A DNA stretch of 64,000 nt from the NCBI GenBank assembly GCA_021307315.1, contig JAJSPD010000011.1:806001-870000 (forward strand), given 5' to 3'. Under the pieces are notes generated by a model. That model was given only the letters and a program-made list of their open reading frames with translations. It was not told the DNA's origin and did no database searches. Positions 9,988 to 20,102 of this stretch are shown piece by piece (position 1 is the stretch's first letter; each line of letters opens with the position of its first letter). The DNA is from Bisporella sp. PMI_857 (lineage: Eukaryota; Ascomycota; Leotiomycetes; Helotiales; Helotiaceae). Position numbers and translations under genes: made by a program.

Positions 9988-10066
9988 TTTTGGGCGGTTG
10001 ACTAGGGTGGGCGGTTGACTAGGGTGGGCGGTTGACTAGGGTGGGCGGTTGACTAGGGAACCCTTC
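9988..10066 (-). repeat. right terminal inverted repeat of pogo element
   Basis: Four tandem 17-bp units (GGGCGGTTGACTAGGGT) end in AACCCTTC, followed by TA at 10067-10068. The left end has only two units. Confidence 0.9.
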
Positions 10067-10430
10067 TAGAAAAATAAGCGGAGCGTAGCGTCTCCACCGT
10101 CAGTTCCCGCTCTACCGTACAGAGGGGAGTGTCCGAGCTTGAAAGCTGAATAGAGAGTGATTCCGAGGTAAACCTGCTCTCTGTTGCCAGCTGCTTTTTC
10201 AGCTCGACGAGCTGTGCAGCTTGTAGTCGCGTTTGCTCTTTGCTAGTAACCAGCTTTTCCTGTATTTGCTGTAAAGTGGCCTGTATTGCTATCATAGCAA
10301 AGTTCTCAGAAAATGATGGTCCTGCTTCGTCGCTTTAAGAGGAGCCGGGGTTTTGAGCGTGTGGTGCTTCCGAAGTAGTTGCTGCTGCTTTGCCCTTAGC
10401 ACCGCGTCGTGTGCCTGTAGGATCAGCCAT
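10067..10430 (-). pseudogene. Gypsy-X gag, N-terminal part
   Basis: On the minus strand ATG (10430) opens MADPTGTRRGAKGK. An in-frame TAA follows after about 31 codons (a TCA/CAA-to-TAA type change is likely), and the frame then continues through a coiled-coil-like Gln/Leu-rich stretch (IQATLQQIQEKL, ATESRFTSESL) to the pogo insertion at 10067. It continues in frame at 158. The disruption by pogo plus the nonsense codon make it non-functional. Confidence 0.65.
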
Positions 10431-10709
10431 TGTCGTGCTTGTAACAAAATAACAAAATAAATAGAATGACAAAATAAGTGAATCAGAGGATAAATATAGT
10501 ATCGAGAGCTCTCTGATTGCGCGGAGCGTAAGCTTACGAGCCGCGACTTCTTCGAAAGGAGAGGAGGTGGGCGAGCGCTGCTGTAGGTCGTCGAGAGCTC
10601 CTCGAGCTTCCGGTACGATATTCTAACCTTCGTAAGGGGTAGGTATTCGAGCCTCCTCAGGAGGATATTAGGCCTTCCCAGGCTGTTGATTAAGGGGAGC
10701 TATAGATAA
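10431..10709 (-). other. Gypsy-X leader with self-priming-type primer-binding site
   Basis: Untranslated leader between LTR and gag. The bases next to the LTR (10698-10709) read TTATCTATAGCT on the minus strand and are complementary over 10 nt to AGCTATAGAT in the LTR, about 33 nt downstream of a TATATA box. This is the arrangement of Tf1/sushi-type self-primed elements. Confidence 0.5.
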
Positions 10710-10935
10710 TGTCACGGCACGCGCTGTGGATCTACAGATACAGAGGGCAACGGTGGTGCAATACGAGAATCTATAGCTGAGGAAGGAAGAGGGAGCTCGA
10801 GGAGAGCAGGCTATATATACACGAGGCGCTCGGGGATGTCAGGAATCGGCTTACGTAAGTAGGCCAAGGAGCTAGGGCATACCTGCCACGTATATATTTA
10901 CGGCTGAGAACTGTAGATAATCATCATCTGTAACA
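10710..10935 (-). repeat. Gypsy-X 5' LTR
   Basis: Begins TGTCACGGCACG and ends CTGTAACA on the plus strand, with imperfect inverted tips. It contains a TATATA box (about 10812) reading left. No second LTR is in the window; the outer boundary is inferred from the TG...CA ends only. Confidence 0.55.
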
Positions 10936-12131
10936 CTCAAAAAAAACAAGCCTACGTACAATCGCTGTGATATCTTCACTGATCCTCTCATCCATTCCCT
11001 GCCTAATACACCCTATTTCTGTCAGGGGAGCTCGCCTAATATAGGTCACGTGTGCTTGGGAGCACGCGACGTGACACAGCTAAGCGCGCATTTCCACATA
11101 ACAAAGGACAGCCCTGGTGGAACGACGTATGCGCTACAGCAGTACAGGCATTCCGTGCGGCCAGAAGAGAATACTACGGGTTCGCAGCAAGCGAAGCAAA
11201 GAAAGAGCTACGCAAAGCAACTCGGCAAGCAAAAGTGTTTTTCTACAAGAAAAAGCTCGACGAAGCAGCTACAAGCAAAGACGTCTTCAGTATTGCAAAG
11301 TGGCACAAGTCTACGGGCTCATTCCGTTCTCCTTTCTTAAAAGACCCTTTTCGCCCGCGTGCTCTTCCGGCAACTACTCCAGAAGCAAAACGAGACATAT
11401 TCGCACGAAACTTTCTACAAAACACTGCTAAAGCAGGTGACATTCCACTTACAGCTCTCGCCGTCTCTGTAACGTCACTCTCGTTTCCTGACTTTACCGA
11501 ACAAGAAATAGAAAAGTCAATACTCGGAGCAGGCAATACCGCGCTTGGCAAAAACGAAATCCCTACACTACTTTTACGAGTAGGGTGGCCGCTGCTTAAA
11601 AGCTATATCAGTCAACTATTCTAAGCGTGCATACATGTCGGCTACTACTCAATCTGCTTCCGCACCGCTATATTAGCTATAATCAGCAAACCCAAAAAAG
11701 CAGATCGGGCTTCTCTTCGGTTATACAGACTTATCGCTTTACTTTCGGTGCTCGGAAAAGGCCTGGAAAGGCTAGTAGCAAAAAGGATGTCATGGATTGC
11801 TATAAAATACCAGGTAGTTGCAGCACAACAATTCGGCGCGCTCCCTTTGCGGTCGTCGGTCGACTTTACAACATGCTTTACGCATGACATCGAAACAGCG
11901 CTGAATCAGGGCTTGACAGCGTCGATGCTTACGCTCGACGTCAAAGGCGCTTTCGACGCTGTCCTACTAGGTAGGCTTGTCAAAAGGCTACGCGAACAAA
12001 GCTGGCTCAATTACTTGGTAAGATGGGTTGCATCGTTCGCTACAAAGCGTAAAGTATGCATTCGGCTCGACGGCGAAATCAGAGACGAAATAGAAATCGT
12101 GTGCGGGCTACCTTAGGGCTCTTCAGTTTCT

Positions 12132-12334
12132 TGTCACGGCACGTAGGATAGGAGCAACGGCTCAAAGTAATACGGGTAAGAATCGAGAATAATAGAACTA
12201 CAGAACTATGGAAGTAGAAAGGGAAGCCTATATACAGGAGTTCGGATCACGTGACGTGCTACGCGAGTGTCCCCACGGGTGCCTTACAGGCCGTCAGGCC
12301 TTATAGAAGCCGTAGGCGCGCCAGCGCCGTGACA
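12132..12334. repeat. solo LTR-B (203 bp)
   Basis: Starts TGTCACGGCACG and ends GCGCCGTGACA, with 5-bp duplication TTTCT (12127-12131, 12335-12339). It contains TATATA. Inserted in the LINE RT. Confidence 0.9.
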
Positions 12335-12445
12335 TTTCTGGCATTCTATTTATGCTTCACATTTCTTTTTTATTTTTCCTAAGACTATTTCAAGGAGGAT
12401 TCGGCTACGCCGACGACGCCGCTATTTACAAAATCTCACTCTTTC

Positions 12446-12648
12446 TGTCACGGCACGTAGAATAAGAGCAACGGCTCAAAGTAATACGGGTAAGAATCGA
12501 GAATAATAGAACTACAGGACTATGGAGGCAGAGAGGGAAGCATATATACAGGTGTTTGGGCCACGTGGCGTTCCGCGTGATCCCCAATGTGGATGCCTTA
12601 CGGGCTGTTAGGCCATAAAGGAGCTGTAGGCGCGCCAGCGCCGTGACA
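12446..12648. repeat. solo LTR-B (203 bp), second copy
   Basis: Same length, ends and orientation as the copy 111 bp upstream; duplication CTTTC (12441-12445, 12649-12653). Confidence 0.9.
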
Positions 12649-14708
12649 CTTTCTGAGAGAAAACACATACGCTCTTTCAGCTACCCTGGCACAAGCTTTA
12701 GAATAGGGACGCTCGGAAGGAATTACGTTCGACTTTGAAAAATCAGAACTTCTACACTTTTCTCGTAGGCACGCGGACAAAAACAGATTTCTATCGGTAA
12801 CAGCTGGATCCCTCGTAGTATCTGAAAGCACTGAACGCTTTTACTTAAAATGGCTTGGAGTGCTTTTCGACAGGAAACTAACTTTCAAATACTACGCACT
12901 TGCTCAAGCAACCAAAGCTCTGAAAACAGCTTACGCTTTCTCGTCACTCGGCAACACGCTTCGAGGAGTCTCCTTTATGCTTACACGACAAGCCGTAACA
13001 GCGTGCGTCTTGCCGGTAGCGTACTTCGCAGCAGAAACATGGTGGCCAGGCCGAAAAAGGCAAACACACAACGGCTATACTTCGAACCGAATAGATGGCT
13101 TACTTACAAAGCTTGAAATTACTACTCGAGCTGCAGCTAAAGCTATCTTCCCGGTCTTCAAAACAACCCCGTACTCAATTCTATACCGAGAATCAGGATT
13201 GGCACCTCCCGAACTTAAGCTCGACGAAATAGCTAGGCGCGCAACATTCCGCATACGCCGGCTCGACTCTCAGCACCCGCTACGCACACGAGCCGAAGCC
13301 GTCCGAGGGCTACTGATCCCGACTCGTCGTAGCCGCGTTTCAACTCGTTTCGCAATAAGATACCTGTCGCTACCTGCTTCAGAACAGCTCGACACGATAG
13401 CTCTACTACTTTGGTTCTCGGCCGAAAGCTCCGCAGATATAGAGAAACGAATAGGCGCTCCCGACCCGACGTACACAAAAGAACAACGGGCCGCCACCTT
13501 TTCGCACTTTATCCACCAAATTCCAGCAAACGACATAGTAGTGTATACGGACGGCTCAAAACTCCAAAACGGCAACGCAGGAGCAGGCTATGCTCTAGTA
13601 CTGCCCGAAGCTACAGTCAAAGAAGTTTTCGCTTTCGGCTTTAGCGCAGAAATCTTCGACGCGGAAGCTATTGCTGCGCTACTCGGTGCACAAGCAGCTC
13701 TTCGTCACTCGTCGAACGGACTAGCTAAAAACACCTGGATCTGCCTCGACAACCTCGAAGTCGCAAAACGCTTGCTGTCTTTTTCACTTACCACTTCACA
13801 GCTTATTTTCAATTCTTTTATTAAAGCTAGAGAAGACTGGCAGAAAAGAGACAACGCTACACTAGCCGGCGACATACACATCCGGTGGGTGCCTGGCCAC
13901 GCAAATATTCCCGGAAACGACTTGGCAGATGCAGAAGCCCGTAAAGGCTCTTCCCAGCTCCTTAATGCTTCTTATTTATTGTCGTTTGCTTCATTAAAGA
14001 AATGGCACGCACAGCAAGCTTCAAAAGCACGAGCAGAGTGGTGAGCGACTTTCGCACATGAAAACTACCAACTGTTATCAATCACCACTGCTCCCGTTTC
14101 TTTACAAGAGCTTCGGCTCCCTAGAAAAGAGCTTGGCCGCATTATAGCAACCAGGTCAAACCACGGCGACTTCAAAGACTACCACGAAAGGTTCGACCAT
14201 ACAGACGCACAGCTTTATTGCTTCTGCGGCCTCCCTAAAACTCCCATTTACTTCCTTTTTTGCAGAATCGCCCGCAGGCGCTGCAACCGACCCCGAGGGC
14301 CTCTTTCCACCTTAATCCCACAACTACTCGGCACTAGCGAAGGTGCCGCTACGCTAACTGAATGGTGGCGCAAAACCCGCTTTTTTGAGGACATCTGTCT
14401 TTACCGCAAAGCCAGCTAGCTGGCCATTTCTTTTGTCAACTATTACCTTTTCTTTTGTCTCAAACACATAATGACGGTGCGAGAGCCACGGGGAGTAGGA
14501 GGGCTAGAGCGCAGAGGAGGGCTCATTCCTCAGTTTCAGTGTAAATACCTTCCTACCTAATACTTGCGGTTAAGGAATAACGCCAAGTATCCCAACATGC
14601 CCCAGGCTTTCAGCCTCTGGTTTCTAGGAGTTTACTCCTAGCGTCGTATCTTCGAGCACGGAGTAGGTCCCGTGCTTTGCACGGCCCTTTAGTTAGACGT
14701 TAAATAGA

Positions 14709-14754
14709 AAAACAAAACAAACAAACAAACAAACAAACAAACAAACAAACAAAT
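14709..14754 (+). repeat. (ACAA)n tail of LINE
   Basis: About eleven ACAA units at the 3' end of the LINE, after a 3' UTR of about 290 bp (14420-14708) with no gene. Confidence 0.85.
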
Positions 14755-15334
14755 TTGATATGCCACTGTAACAGCCAGGATCGGTTAAGAATGGTTTTAC
14801 AGTAGGCCACAATCGGTTTAAGGATAGTGTCACAGAGAAGCACATGCTTTGATGTCAGGATTTGAGAATCTAGGTAGCTGACATGTCCCTGACTAAGTGG
14901 GGAATGCTAGCGCGGAAGACTTTTCACACACGCACAGTTCTACAATTTTGTATTATCACACATAGACAACAATAGAGAGCCTGAAGGCATCCCCAATTCC
15001 TCCTGCTTATCATTAATTATTTTCTCGTTCTGTCATTTGAGCTGTGGCTTGTCAAGCTTGCCAAGCTTGCTTGACCCGCTCGCCAAGGAACCTCTGAAAT
15101 TAGGATGCAGGCTCGGAACCCCTATTTAGGGCGAACGTTTCCTTCTGAGTTCTCCTGTTCTTTAGACAACTAGACAACAATATCATCACGATATCTCTGC
15201 GCACGCGACCCACGCATACTAAGCTCATGAGTGAACCTAGTCTGTGACAGATAGTTTACACTAAAGTCGGTTAGAAATGGTTTATAGCAGCACAGGTCGG
15301 TTTAGGTCGGCTACAGGTTCCTTTACAGAAGTGC
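14755..15334. other. gene-free stretch with repeat fragments
   Basis: Apart from the solo Copia-B LTR listed separately, it holds pieces of CAGCCAGG(A/G)TCGGTTTAAG type also seen at 15335 and 16330-16370, so it is repeat debris. No open frame of substance. Confidence 0.5.
14853..15035 (+). repeat. solo Copia-B LTR
   Basis: 183 bp, an inverted match to the 187-bp LTRs of the intact copy at 34071-39025; duplication TTTGA on both sides (14848-14852, 15036-15040). Confidence 0.9.
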
Positions 15335-15682
15335 TGTAACAGCCAGGGTCGGTTTAAGACGGCTATCGTGACAGCCTAACAGCCAGCCGAAGGTTTTTCA
15401 GCTGTAGCACTTTCAGGGCTGCAAGCGGCACGCCCCGCCCATGGCCAGCCACAGGCTTACAGCTACAACAGCTCCAGCAGCCACAGGCTCACAGCTACAG
15501 CACAGTGAAAGATATAAGGAACAGCTAGAGCTTTCTGAACAAAGCAAGCCTGAGTTTTCCTTTCCATGTTAGACTTACAAGCATACTTCTAATATCAGTA
15601 CATCACTATTGCAACTACAGCGCTCGTCAAGTGTTCTCACCTGTTATATTGCAATCCCTCCTGCTGCCCTCTATCTGTTACA
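15335..15682. repeat. LTR-C copy (about 348 bp)
   Basis: TGTAACAGCC...CTGTTACA, matching the 362-bp solo LTR at 55392-55753. It includes CAGCAGCCACAGGCT-type internal repeats. No target duplication is found; it abuts a truncated LTR-A. Confidence 0.75.
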
Positions 15683-16141
15683 GATCTCGATCCGTAGATC
15701 TAGGTGGAAGGACTCAGAGGTGTGAACAACTATCAATTGTTATAACTAAGTGTGGGAACACCCGGGTTGCAGTAATTACTTATACTTTAACCTGAGGGCA
15801 CGCACGCATGTGTTTCATGCGCAATGCTCGTTGAGGTTGGTGGATAAGTCTTGATTGATGGTTGATTCTTCCTTGTTGTAAGCTCTTGTTCTAAGAGGTT
15901 GAGTAGGATCGAGGTCCCAAGTTTCAGGTGCTAGTCACATGATCATAAATACATATAAATGGGTACTAACACTAAGAGAACAAGCTACGGGCAGAAGAAG
16001 GGAAGGAAAGCAGCGCTCTATATACAGGAACTGGCCGGAGGCCAGGATAAGCGAGCTTTGTGGTGTCCGGTGCTGAGCTCCGTCCGAGCTCTGGGATATC
16101 CGGTGCCAAGCTCCAAGTGAGAAAAGGCCAGGGCCGTGACA
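15683..16141 (-). repeat. LTR-A copy, 5'-truncated and split by LTR-E
   Basis: LTR-A sequence 15683-15750 resumes at 15972 and ends GGGCCGTGACA at 16141. The first ~23 bp of the LTR are absent, replaced by LTR-C. Confidence 0.8.
15751..15971. repeat. solo LTR-E (221 bp)
   Basis: TGTGGGAACACC...TACTAACA with duplication CTAAG (15746-15750, 15972-15976), inserted in LTR-A. A second inverted copy is at 43146-43366. Confidence 0.85.
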
Positions 16142-16372
16142 ATGAATTGATATCAGAAGTATGCTTGTAAGTCTAACAGGAGAAAAAAGTCAAGCTTGCT
16201 TTGTTCAGAGAGCTCTGGCTGTCCTTTATATCTTCAACTGTGCTTAGCTGTGAGCCTGTGGCTGGCCATGGGCGGAGCTTGCTGCTTGCAGCCCTGAAAG
16301 TACTACAGCTGAAAAGCCTTCGGCAGGCTTTAGGCTGTCACGATGGCCGTCTTTAACCGACCCTGGCTGTTA
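16142..16372. repeat. LTR-C fragment, inverted
   Basis: Reads ATGAATTGATATCAGAAG onward, the inverse of the LTR-C copy at 55392-55753, and ends in GGCTGTTAGAG. Truncated at the LTR-A junction. Confidence 0.65.
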
Positions 16373-16461
16373 GAGATTCTAATAAGCTGGTTAAAGAATA
16401 AGCTTTCCGAACGAAACCCCGGATCAGGTTATAAAGAATTTTTTTTTTACTCGCCGGATAG

Positions 16462-16692
16462 TGTTGGTATCACTCTCTGTGATATCTTCTTCGTATTGAT
16501 GACTTGCAATAGCTTAAGTCGGTTACCCACGGGGCACGTAGCACCGCGATCTCAGCGCAGTGCTATATATGCTCGTTGTAGGTGGTTGACTTGTTCTTGA
16601 TTGTTCTAAGCTACGTCCTACGAGCGAGAACTTAAATACATTCAGGTGGTGGTCTGTGCGTCATGGAACGTTCACATGACTTTATACCAACA
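16462..16692. repeat. solo LTR-H (231 bp)
   Basis: TGTTGGTATCACTC...TATACCAACA, the same length as copies at 31403-31633 and 50061-50291. No exact duplication is found here. It lies at the truncated 5' side of the phosphotransferase-like pseudogene. Confidence 0.8.
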
Positions 16693-17764
16693 GTAGATAA
16701 GAAAAAGAAAATGGAGCAGCTAGGTGCAATATCTTCATAGTTGTTGAATCTGCGGTTCGATGATATAGGGTCGCTATTCGAGGAAGATGGAGAATATCGC
16801 ATTAAAAAGTGTCTCTCGCCTGCACTGGTTTGGCACCAGCGAGATTCTTTAAACGACGACGTCTCACAAGGCCCATTTCAACATACCCAGGATTACTACG
16901 AATCACAACTTTCAGCATTTCTTCTTCATGTCAAAGAGCTTCAGCTAGAACAGCACGCTTTTTTCGCACCAATCCCGGAACTCAGAGAATTCGAAACACT
17001 TTTTAGCTACCGATCTGCAGTTAGTCGATGGAATGATTTTGTTACTGTAGGTTCAAAAATCGACAGTAGCAAAAATAGATTGAATTACTGCATCGCCGGG
17101 CACTTCCTACACCAAATGATACCTTTCATTACCCAGCAGCCGTTTGCGATATCAGGCGATTTCGAGGATGGATACTTTCTTTACCATCCAGACCTCAGTA
17201 CAAGCAATATTTTCGTTGATAGTGATTTCAATATCACTTGCGTCACTGACTGGGCATTCTCTTCTACCGTTCCTATATCGACACTCCTTATAACTCCAAG
17301 CTTCCCTCACCCAAGAGATGAAGTTGACACGACACTAGTTCCTACTTTCAGAGCCAGTTTCACCCATCACTTTCTTCAAGGAAAAGATATCAAGCTAAAC
17401 CCTGAATTCTGGGATTCCACCCGGAAAGCATGGCTATTTTCGCGGCTTGTAACTCTCGATGGTTTGCAAGACTATCGTTATTTCACAGAGCTGTATATGT
17501 CAGTGTATAAACCGGAGGATGATGTAAATATTCCTAGACTTTTCAAAGACGTACAAAAAAAAAGAATTTGTAGAGCTAGATAGGACGCTTACGGAGGATG
17601 ATCGTTCAGCAGATGAGATTAAAAAAGATGAAAAGGAATACTTTCACAATTCGCGTTCGGGGAAAGAAGCTATAGCGAGGAAACTTACAATGGTGGCAGG
17701 GTTGAGCGAAGGGTTTGTGGCGGATAAGAAGTTATGGCAATGGATTGAAGAAGCGATAGCGTAA
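16693..17764 (+). pseudogene. aminoglycoside-phosphotransferase-like (APH/choline-kinase fold) gene, broken
   Basis: The C-terminal half of a kinase-fold protein is readable. LYHPDLSTSNIFVD is the HxDxxxxN catalytic loop (about 17185-17225) and CVTDWAFSS the following Asp motif. Fungal APH-family proteins of this type are usually 400-550 residues; here the N-lobe is missing at the LTR-H boundary. An in-frame TAG at 16738-16740 stands where Gln (CAG) is likely. A run of nine A at about 17556-17564 shifts the frame, and the last ~65 residues (to TAA at 17764) continue in another frame. These breaks make it a pseudogene. The substrate of such fungal proteins is generally unknown. Confidence 0.8.
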
Positions 17765-17928
17765 GCGGCTCTGTATTATTAGAAGCTGATGGCTAGGATC
17801 ACATTTACAGACTACGAAAGTGCCTATCTACTCATCTTCTTTCATTATTCACCGAAGATAACACCGCTCGGCAGAGGCAGTTCGCATCCGCGGGGATGTG
17901 ACGCATACCTGACTCGAGGATCGCAGAG

Positions 17929-18443
17929 TGTAACAAACAGGGCGGCAGGAGGGATTGCAATATAGCAGATAAAGACACGTATGTAGTAAAGACGCGTGAC
18001 TGGCAAATATAAAAGTAATAGCGTTGTATTGATATGAAATATAGGTCTATGAATCTATGAAAAACTCAGGCCTGCCCTCCTCCAAGGAGTTCTAGCTTTC
18101 TTTTGTATCCTTCGCCCCTCGATGGTGTCCTACAGCGTCACAGGCTTGTGATTTTAGTACCCCCGAAAGTACTCTAACAGCTGAAGCCCACGACAGTCTA
18201 GGCCATACGCCTTTACAGTAGTTGTAGGCCTGTAGCTGCTGTAGCTGAAGCCTGTGACAGTCTAGGTCATACGCTATCGTAGTGGATGCAAGCCTGTAGC
18301 TTCTGTAGCTGCAAGCCTGTGGCTGGCCATAGGATTGTTACGCCGTTTGCAGTCCTGAAGGTATTGCAGCTGAAATCCTTAATCCCTTCCGTTTTATCCA
18401 TATCCGGGGTCTTGAACTGGTTTGACGGATTCTGGCTGTTACA
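17929..18443. repeat. diverged LTR-C copy, inverted
   Basis: TGTAACAAACAGGG...GGCTGTTACA with GGCAGGAGGGATTGCAATAT near the left end and CTGTAGCTGAAGCCTGTGAC-type repeats. Longer than 362 bp because of internal repetition or insertion; no duplication seen. Confidence 0.6.
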
Positions 18444-18880
18444 GTAGAACATTCTTTTTTAGCAGCAAGCCAGCCCGGTTAACGATGCAAGGAGTCACGG
18501 GCTAGAATAGAGGCGTATGGGAGTGCGTACAATAGACTGAATATGACTGCCTAATAGGTCTACTACGAAGGATACAAAAACATGAGGAACAGCTGTAGAG
18601 AGTAGGAGCAGGCCTTTATATAGGCGACTCCGACTCTCCTCCGTATCGGCTCTGAAACCCCTTATACCCTGATCGTCAGCCTCCTGATCCCGCACCATGA
18701 CCTTCGCCTATGCTTCGGTTGTTACAGAAGTGCGCGACTCACTGACATGCGCGACTTACTGATAAACCACGTTAACCGGCTAAACGTGTATTAATTAGTT
18801 ATTAAACGCAGTATCGTCGAGGGCTAGAAATTTGATGTAGCGCAGACGCTTGACATATAAAGTATCGTTCCTGAATCTAC
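18444..18880. other. gene-free stretch
   Basis: No credible gene. CCTTTATATAGGCG at about 18620 resembles an LTR promoter, so an unrecognised LTR may be present, but I could not fix its ends. Confidence 0.4.
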
Positions 18881-19016
18881 TGTGACGGCACGCTGCAGAT
18901 TTATAGAGGGCAACGGCGTGGTCATACGAGAGAGCCTCAAGCCAAGGAAGGAAAAGGAGCTCGGGGAGAGCCCGGCTGATCTAGGTCAGGTGTGCTCCAG
19001 GGAAAGGCAACGTGGC
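18881..19016. repeat. Gypsy-X-LTR-like fragment
   Basis: TGTGACGGCACGC...AGAGGGCAACGG matches the start of the LTR at 10710 in patches; truncated where LTR-A begins. Confidence 0.5.
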
Positions 19017-19283
19017 TGTAACAACTCAGGGATCTCGATCCGTAGAATCTCAGGGAGGAGGGCTCAAAGGTATGAAACGGCTATCAATTGTTATAACGAG
19101 GGGAACAAACCACAGATGGAAGAAGAGAGGGAAGGAAGAAAAGTGTCACGGCCCTGGCCCTATCTCGCTTAGGGCCCCTTAAGGCTCGGCCCCTGAGGGC
19201 TCGGCCCTGACACCACAAGACCTCGCTTACACTGGCCCCTGGCCAGTCTGTATATAAAGCGCTGCTTTCCTTCCCCTCTTCTA
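19017..19283. repeat. two truncated LTR-A copies head to head
   Basis: 19017-19143 is the beginning of LTR-A (TGTAACAACTCAGGG). 19144-19283 starts TGTCACGGCCCTGG, the opposite end of LTR-A in reverse, and stops before the LTR is complete. No duplication is visible. Confidence 0.65.
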
Positions 19284-19490
19284 ACCGACATCCCTGCGAG
19301 GCGAAAATCCCGTAGTACAACTCAATATTCAATTAGATCGCAAATAACTCAACATACAGCATTTCAATCCTATCCACGGAGCTCTAATTTTATTTCGACC
19401 CTGTTAGAGCTCAAATCTACGTATTTACTTTCCAATTAACTTACGCGAAGACTAGTTAATCGTCTTTTAATTAGCATTTCTGTGACAACT
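19284..19490. other. gene-free stretch with a shared 60-bp segment
   Basis: The first ~60 bp (CGACATCCCTGCGAGGCGAA onward) reappear inverted at about 43374-43436. Otherwise AT-rich with nothing recognisable. Confidence 0.45.
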
Positions 19491-19731
19491 CGAGGCGAAC
19501 AGGGATCTCGATCCGTAGATCTCACGTAGAGGGACTCAAAGGTATGAACGACTGTCAATTATTATAACTAAGAGAACAAGCTACGGACAGAAGAAGGGAA
19601 GGAAAGCAGTGCTTTATATACAGGAGGTTGGCCAGGAGCCAGTGTAAGCGAGCCCCGTAGTGTCGGTCGCCAAGCTCTAAGATGCCGAGCCCTCAGGAGC
19701 CAAGCTCCAAGATAAGGTCAGGCCGGTGACA
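19491..19731 (-). repeat. solo LTR-A (241 bp)
   Basis: TGTGACAACTCGAGG...GGCCGGTGACA; near-duplication ATTTC/AATTC. Confidence 0.8.
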
Positions 19732-20102
19732 AATTCTATTGTGCCTTGTTTATTCGCCTTACGTTTTACTCACCTTTTAATAATATTTTAAAGCTCAAAA
19801 CTCTAATGGCATCAGTTAACAGTAGTCTAATTAACTTATACTAATATTTTTTGGTTTATTTTACAAAGTGGTAAGGTATTGTGCACGAGAATTAGAAGGT
19901 CAGCCGCTCGACGGAATGCTGCTCGGTTATGCTTGCTGTTTTAATTGTAAGCCTCAGGCTGCACGTGCTAGAGGTGTCGTACGTGGCCGGTAAATATTTA
20001 CCCGACTTCCTTTGATCTTTTATGTTGAAGCACTGTACATGGCAGACTTTTTTTTATTAACTTCTATTATTGCTATTGATTCTGATTCGTTACTCTTTAC
20101 TA
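19732..20102. other. AT-rich gene-free stretch
   Basis: No gene; it is the 3' flank of the NLR gene that ends at 20103. Confidence 0.5.

Larger units (their letters stand above)
161..10066 (+). mobile_element. pogo/Fot-type DNA transposon (9.9 kb with nested copia element)
   Basis: The ends are inverted repeats starting GAAGGGTTCCCTAGTCAACC, flanked by a TA duplication at 159-160 and 10067-10068, as in Tc1/mariner/pogo elements. It encodes a transposase on the plus strand (305-532 plus 7825-9863) with psq-type helix-turn-helix, CENP-B-like and DDE domains. Without the 7.29 kb copia insertion it would be about 2.6 kb. It lies inside the gag frame of a gypsy element. The transposase frame resumes exactly once the copia element and its target duplication are discounted, so the element may have been intact before that hit. 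Confidence 0.9.
11052..14419 (+). pseudogene. LINE ORF2 remnant: reverse transcriptase-RNase H
   Basis: The frame can be followed with breaks. The linker includes GQPWWNDVC (about 11106). RT blocks include LITLDVKGAFDAV-like LTLDVKGAFDAV (about 11930) and GYADDAA (12400). RNase H shows VYTDGSK, DAEAIAA, CLDNLEVA and WVPGHANIPGNDLAD (13530-13950). A final CFCG...C cluster lies near 14220-14290. Nonsense codons at 11622-11624 (TAA), 12114-12116 (TAG, where RTs have Gln before Gly), near 12708 (TAG for Trp) and 14042 (TGA) fit RIP. Removing each LTR with one TSD restores the frame at both sites. Confidence 0.9.
11052..14754 (+). mobile_element. Tad-type LINE retrotransposon, 5'-truncated and RIP-damaged
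   Basis: Plus-strand remnants encode an RT linker, a reverse transcriptase with FGYADDAAIY, RNase H and a C-terminal Cys-rich motif. The 3' end is a simple ACAA repeat (14709-14754), a common LINE tail. No endonuclease domain is left, so the 5' half is missing. Two solo LTRs of one family (12132-12334, 12446-12648) interrupt the RT. Confidence 0.9.
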
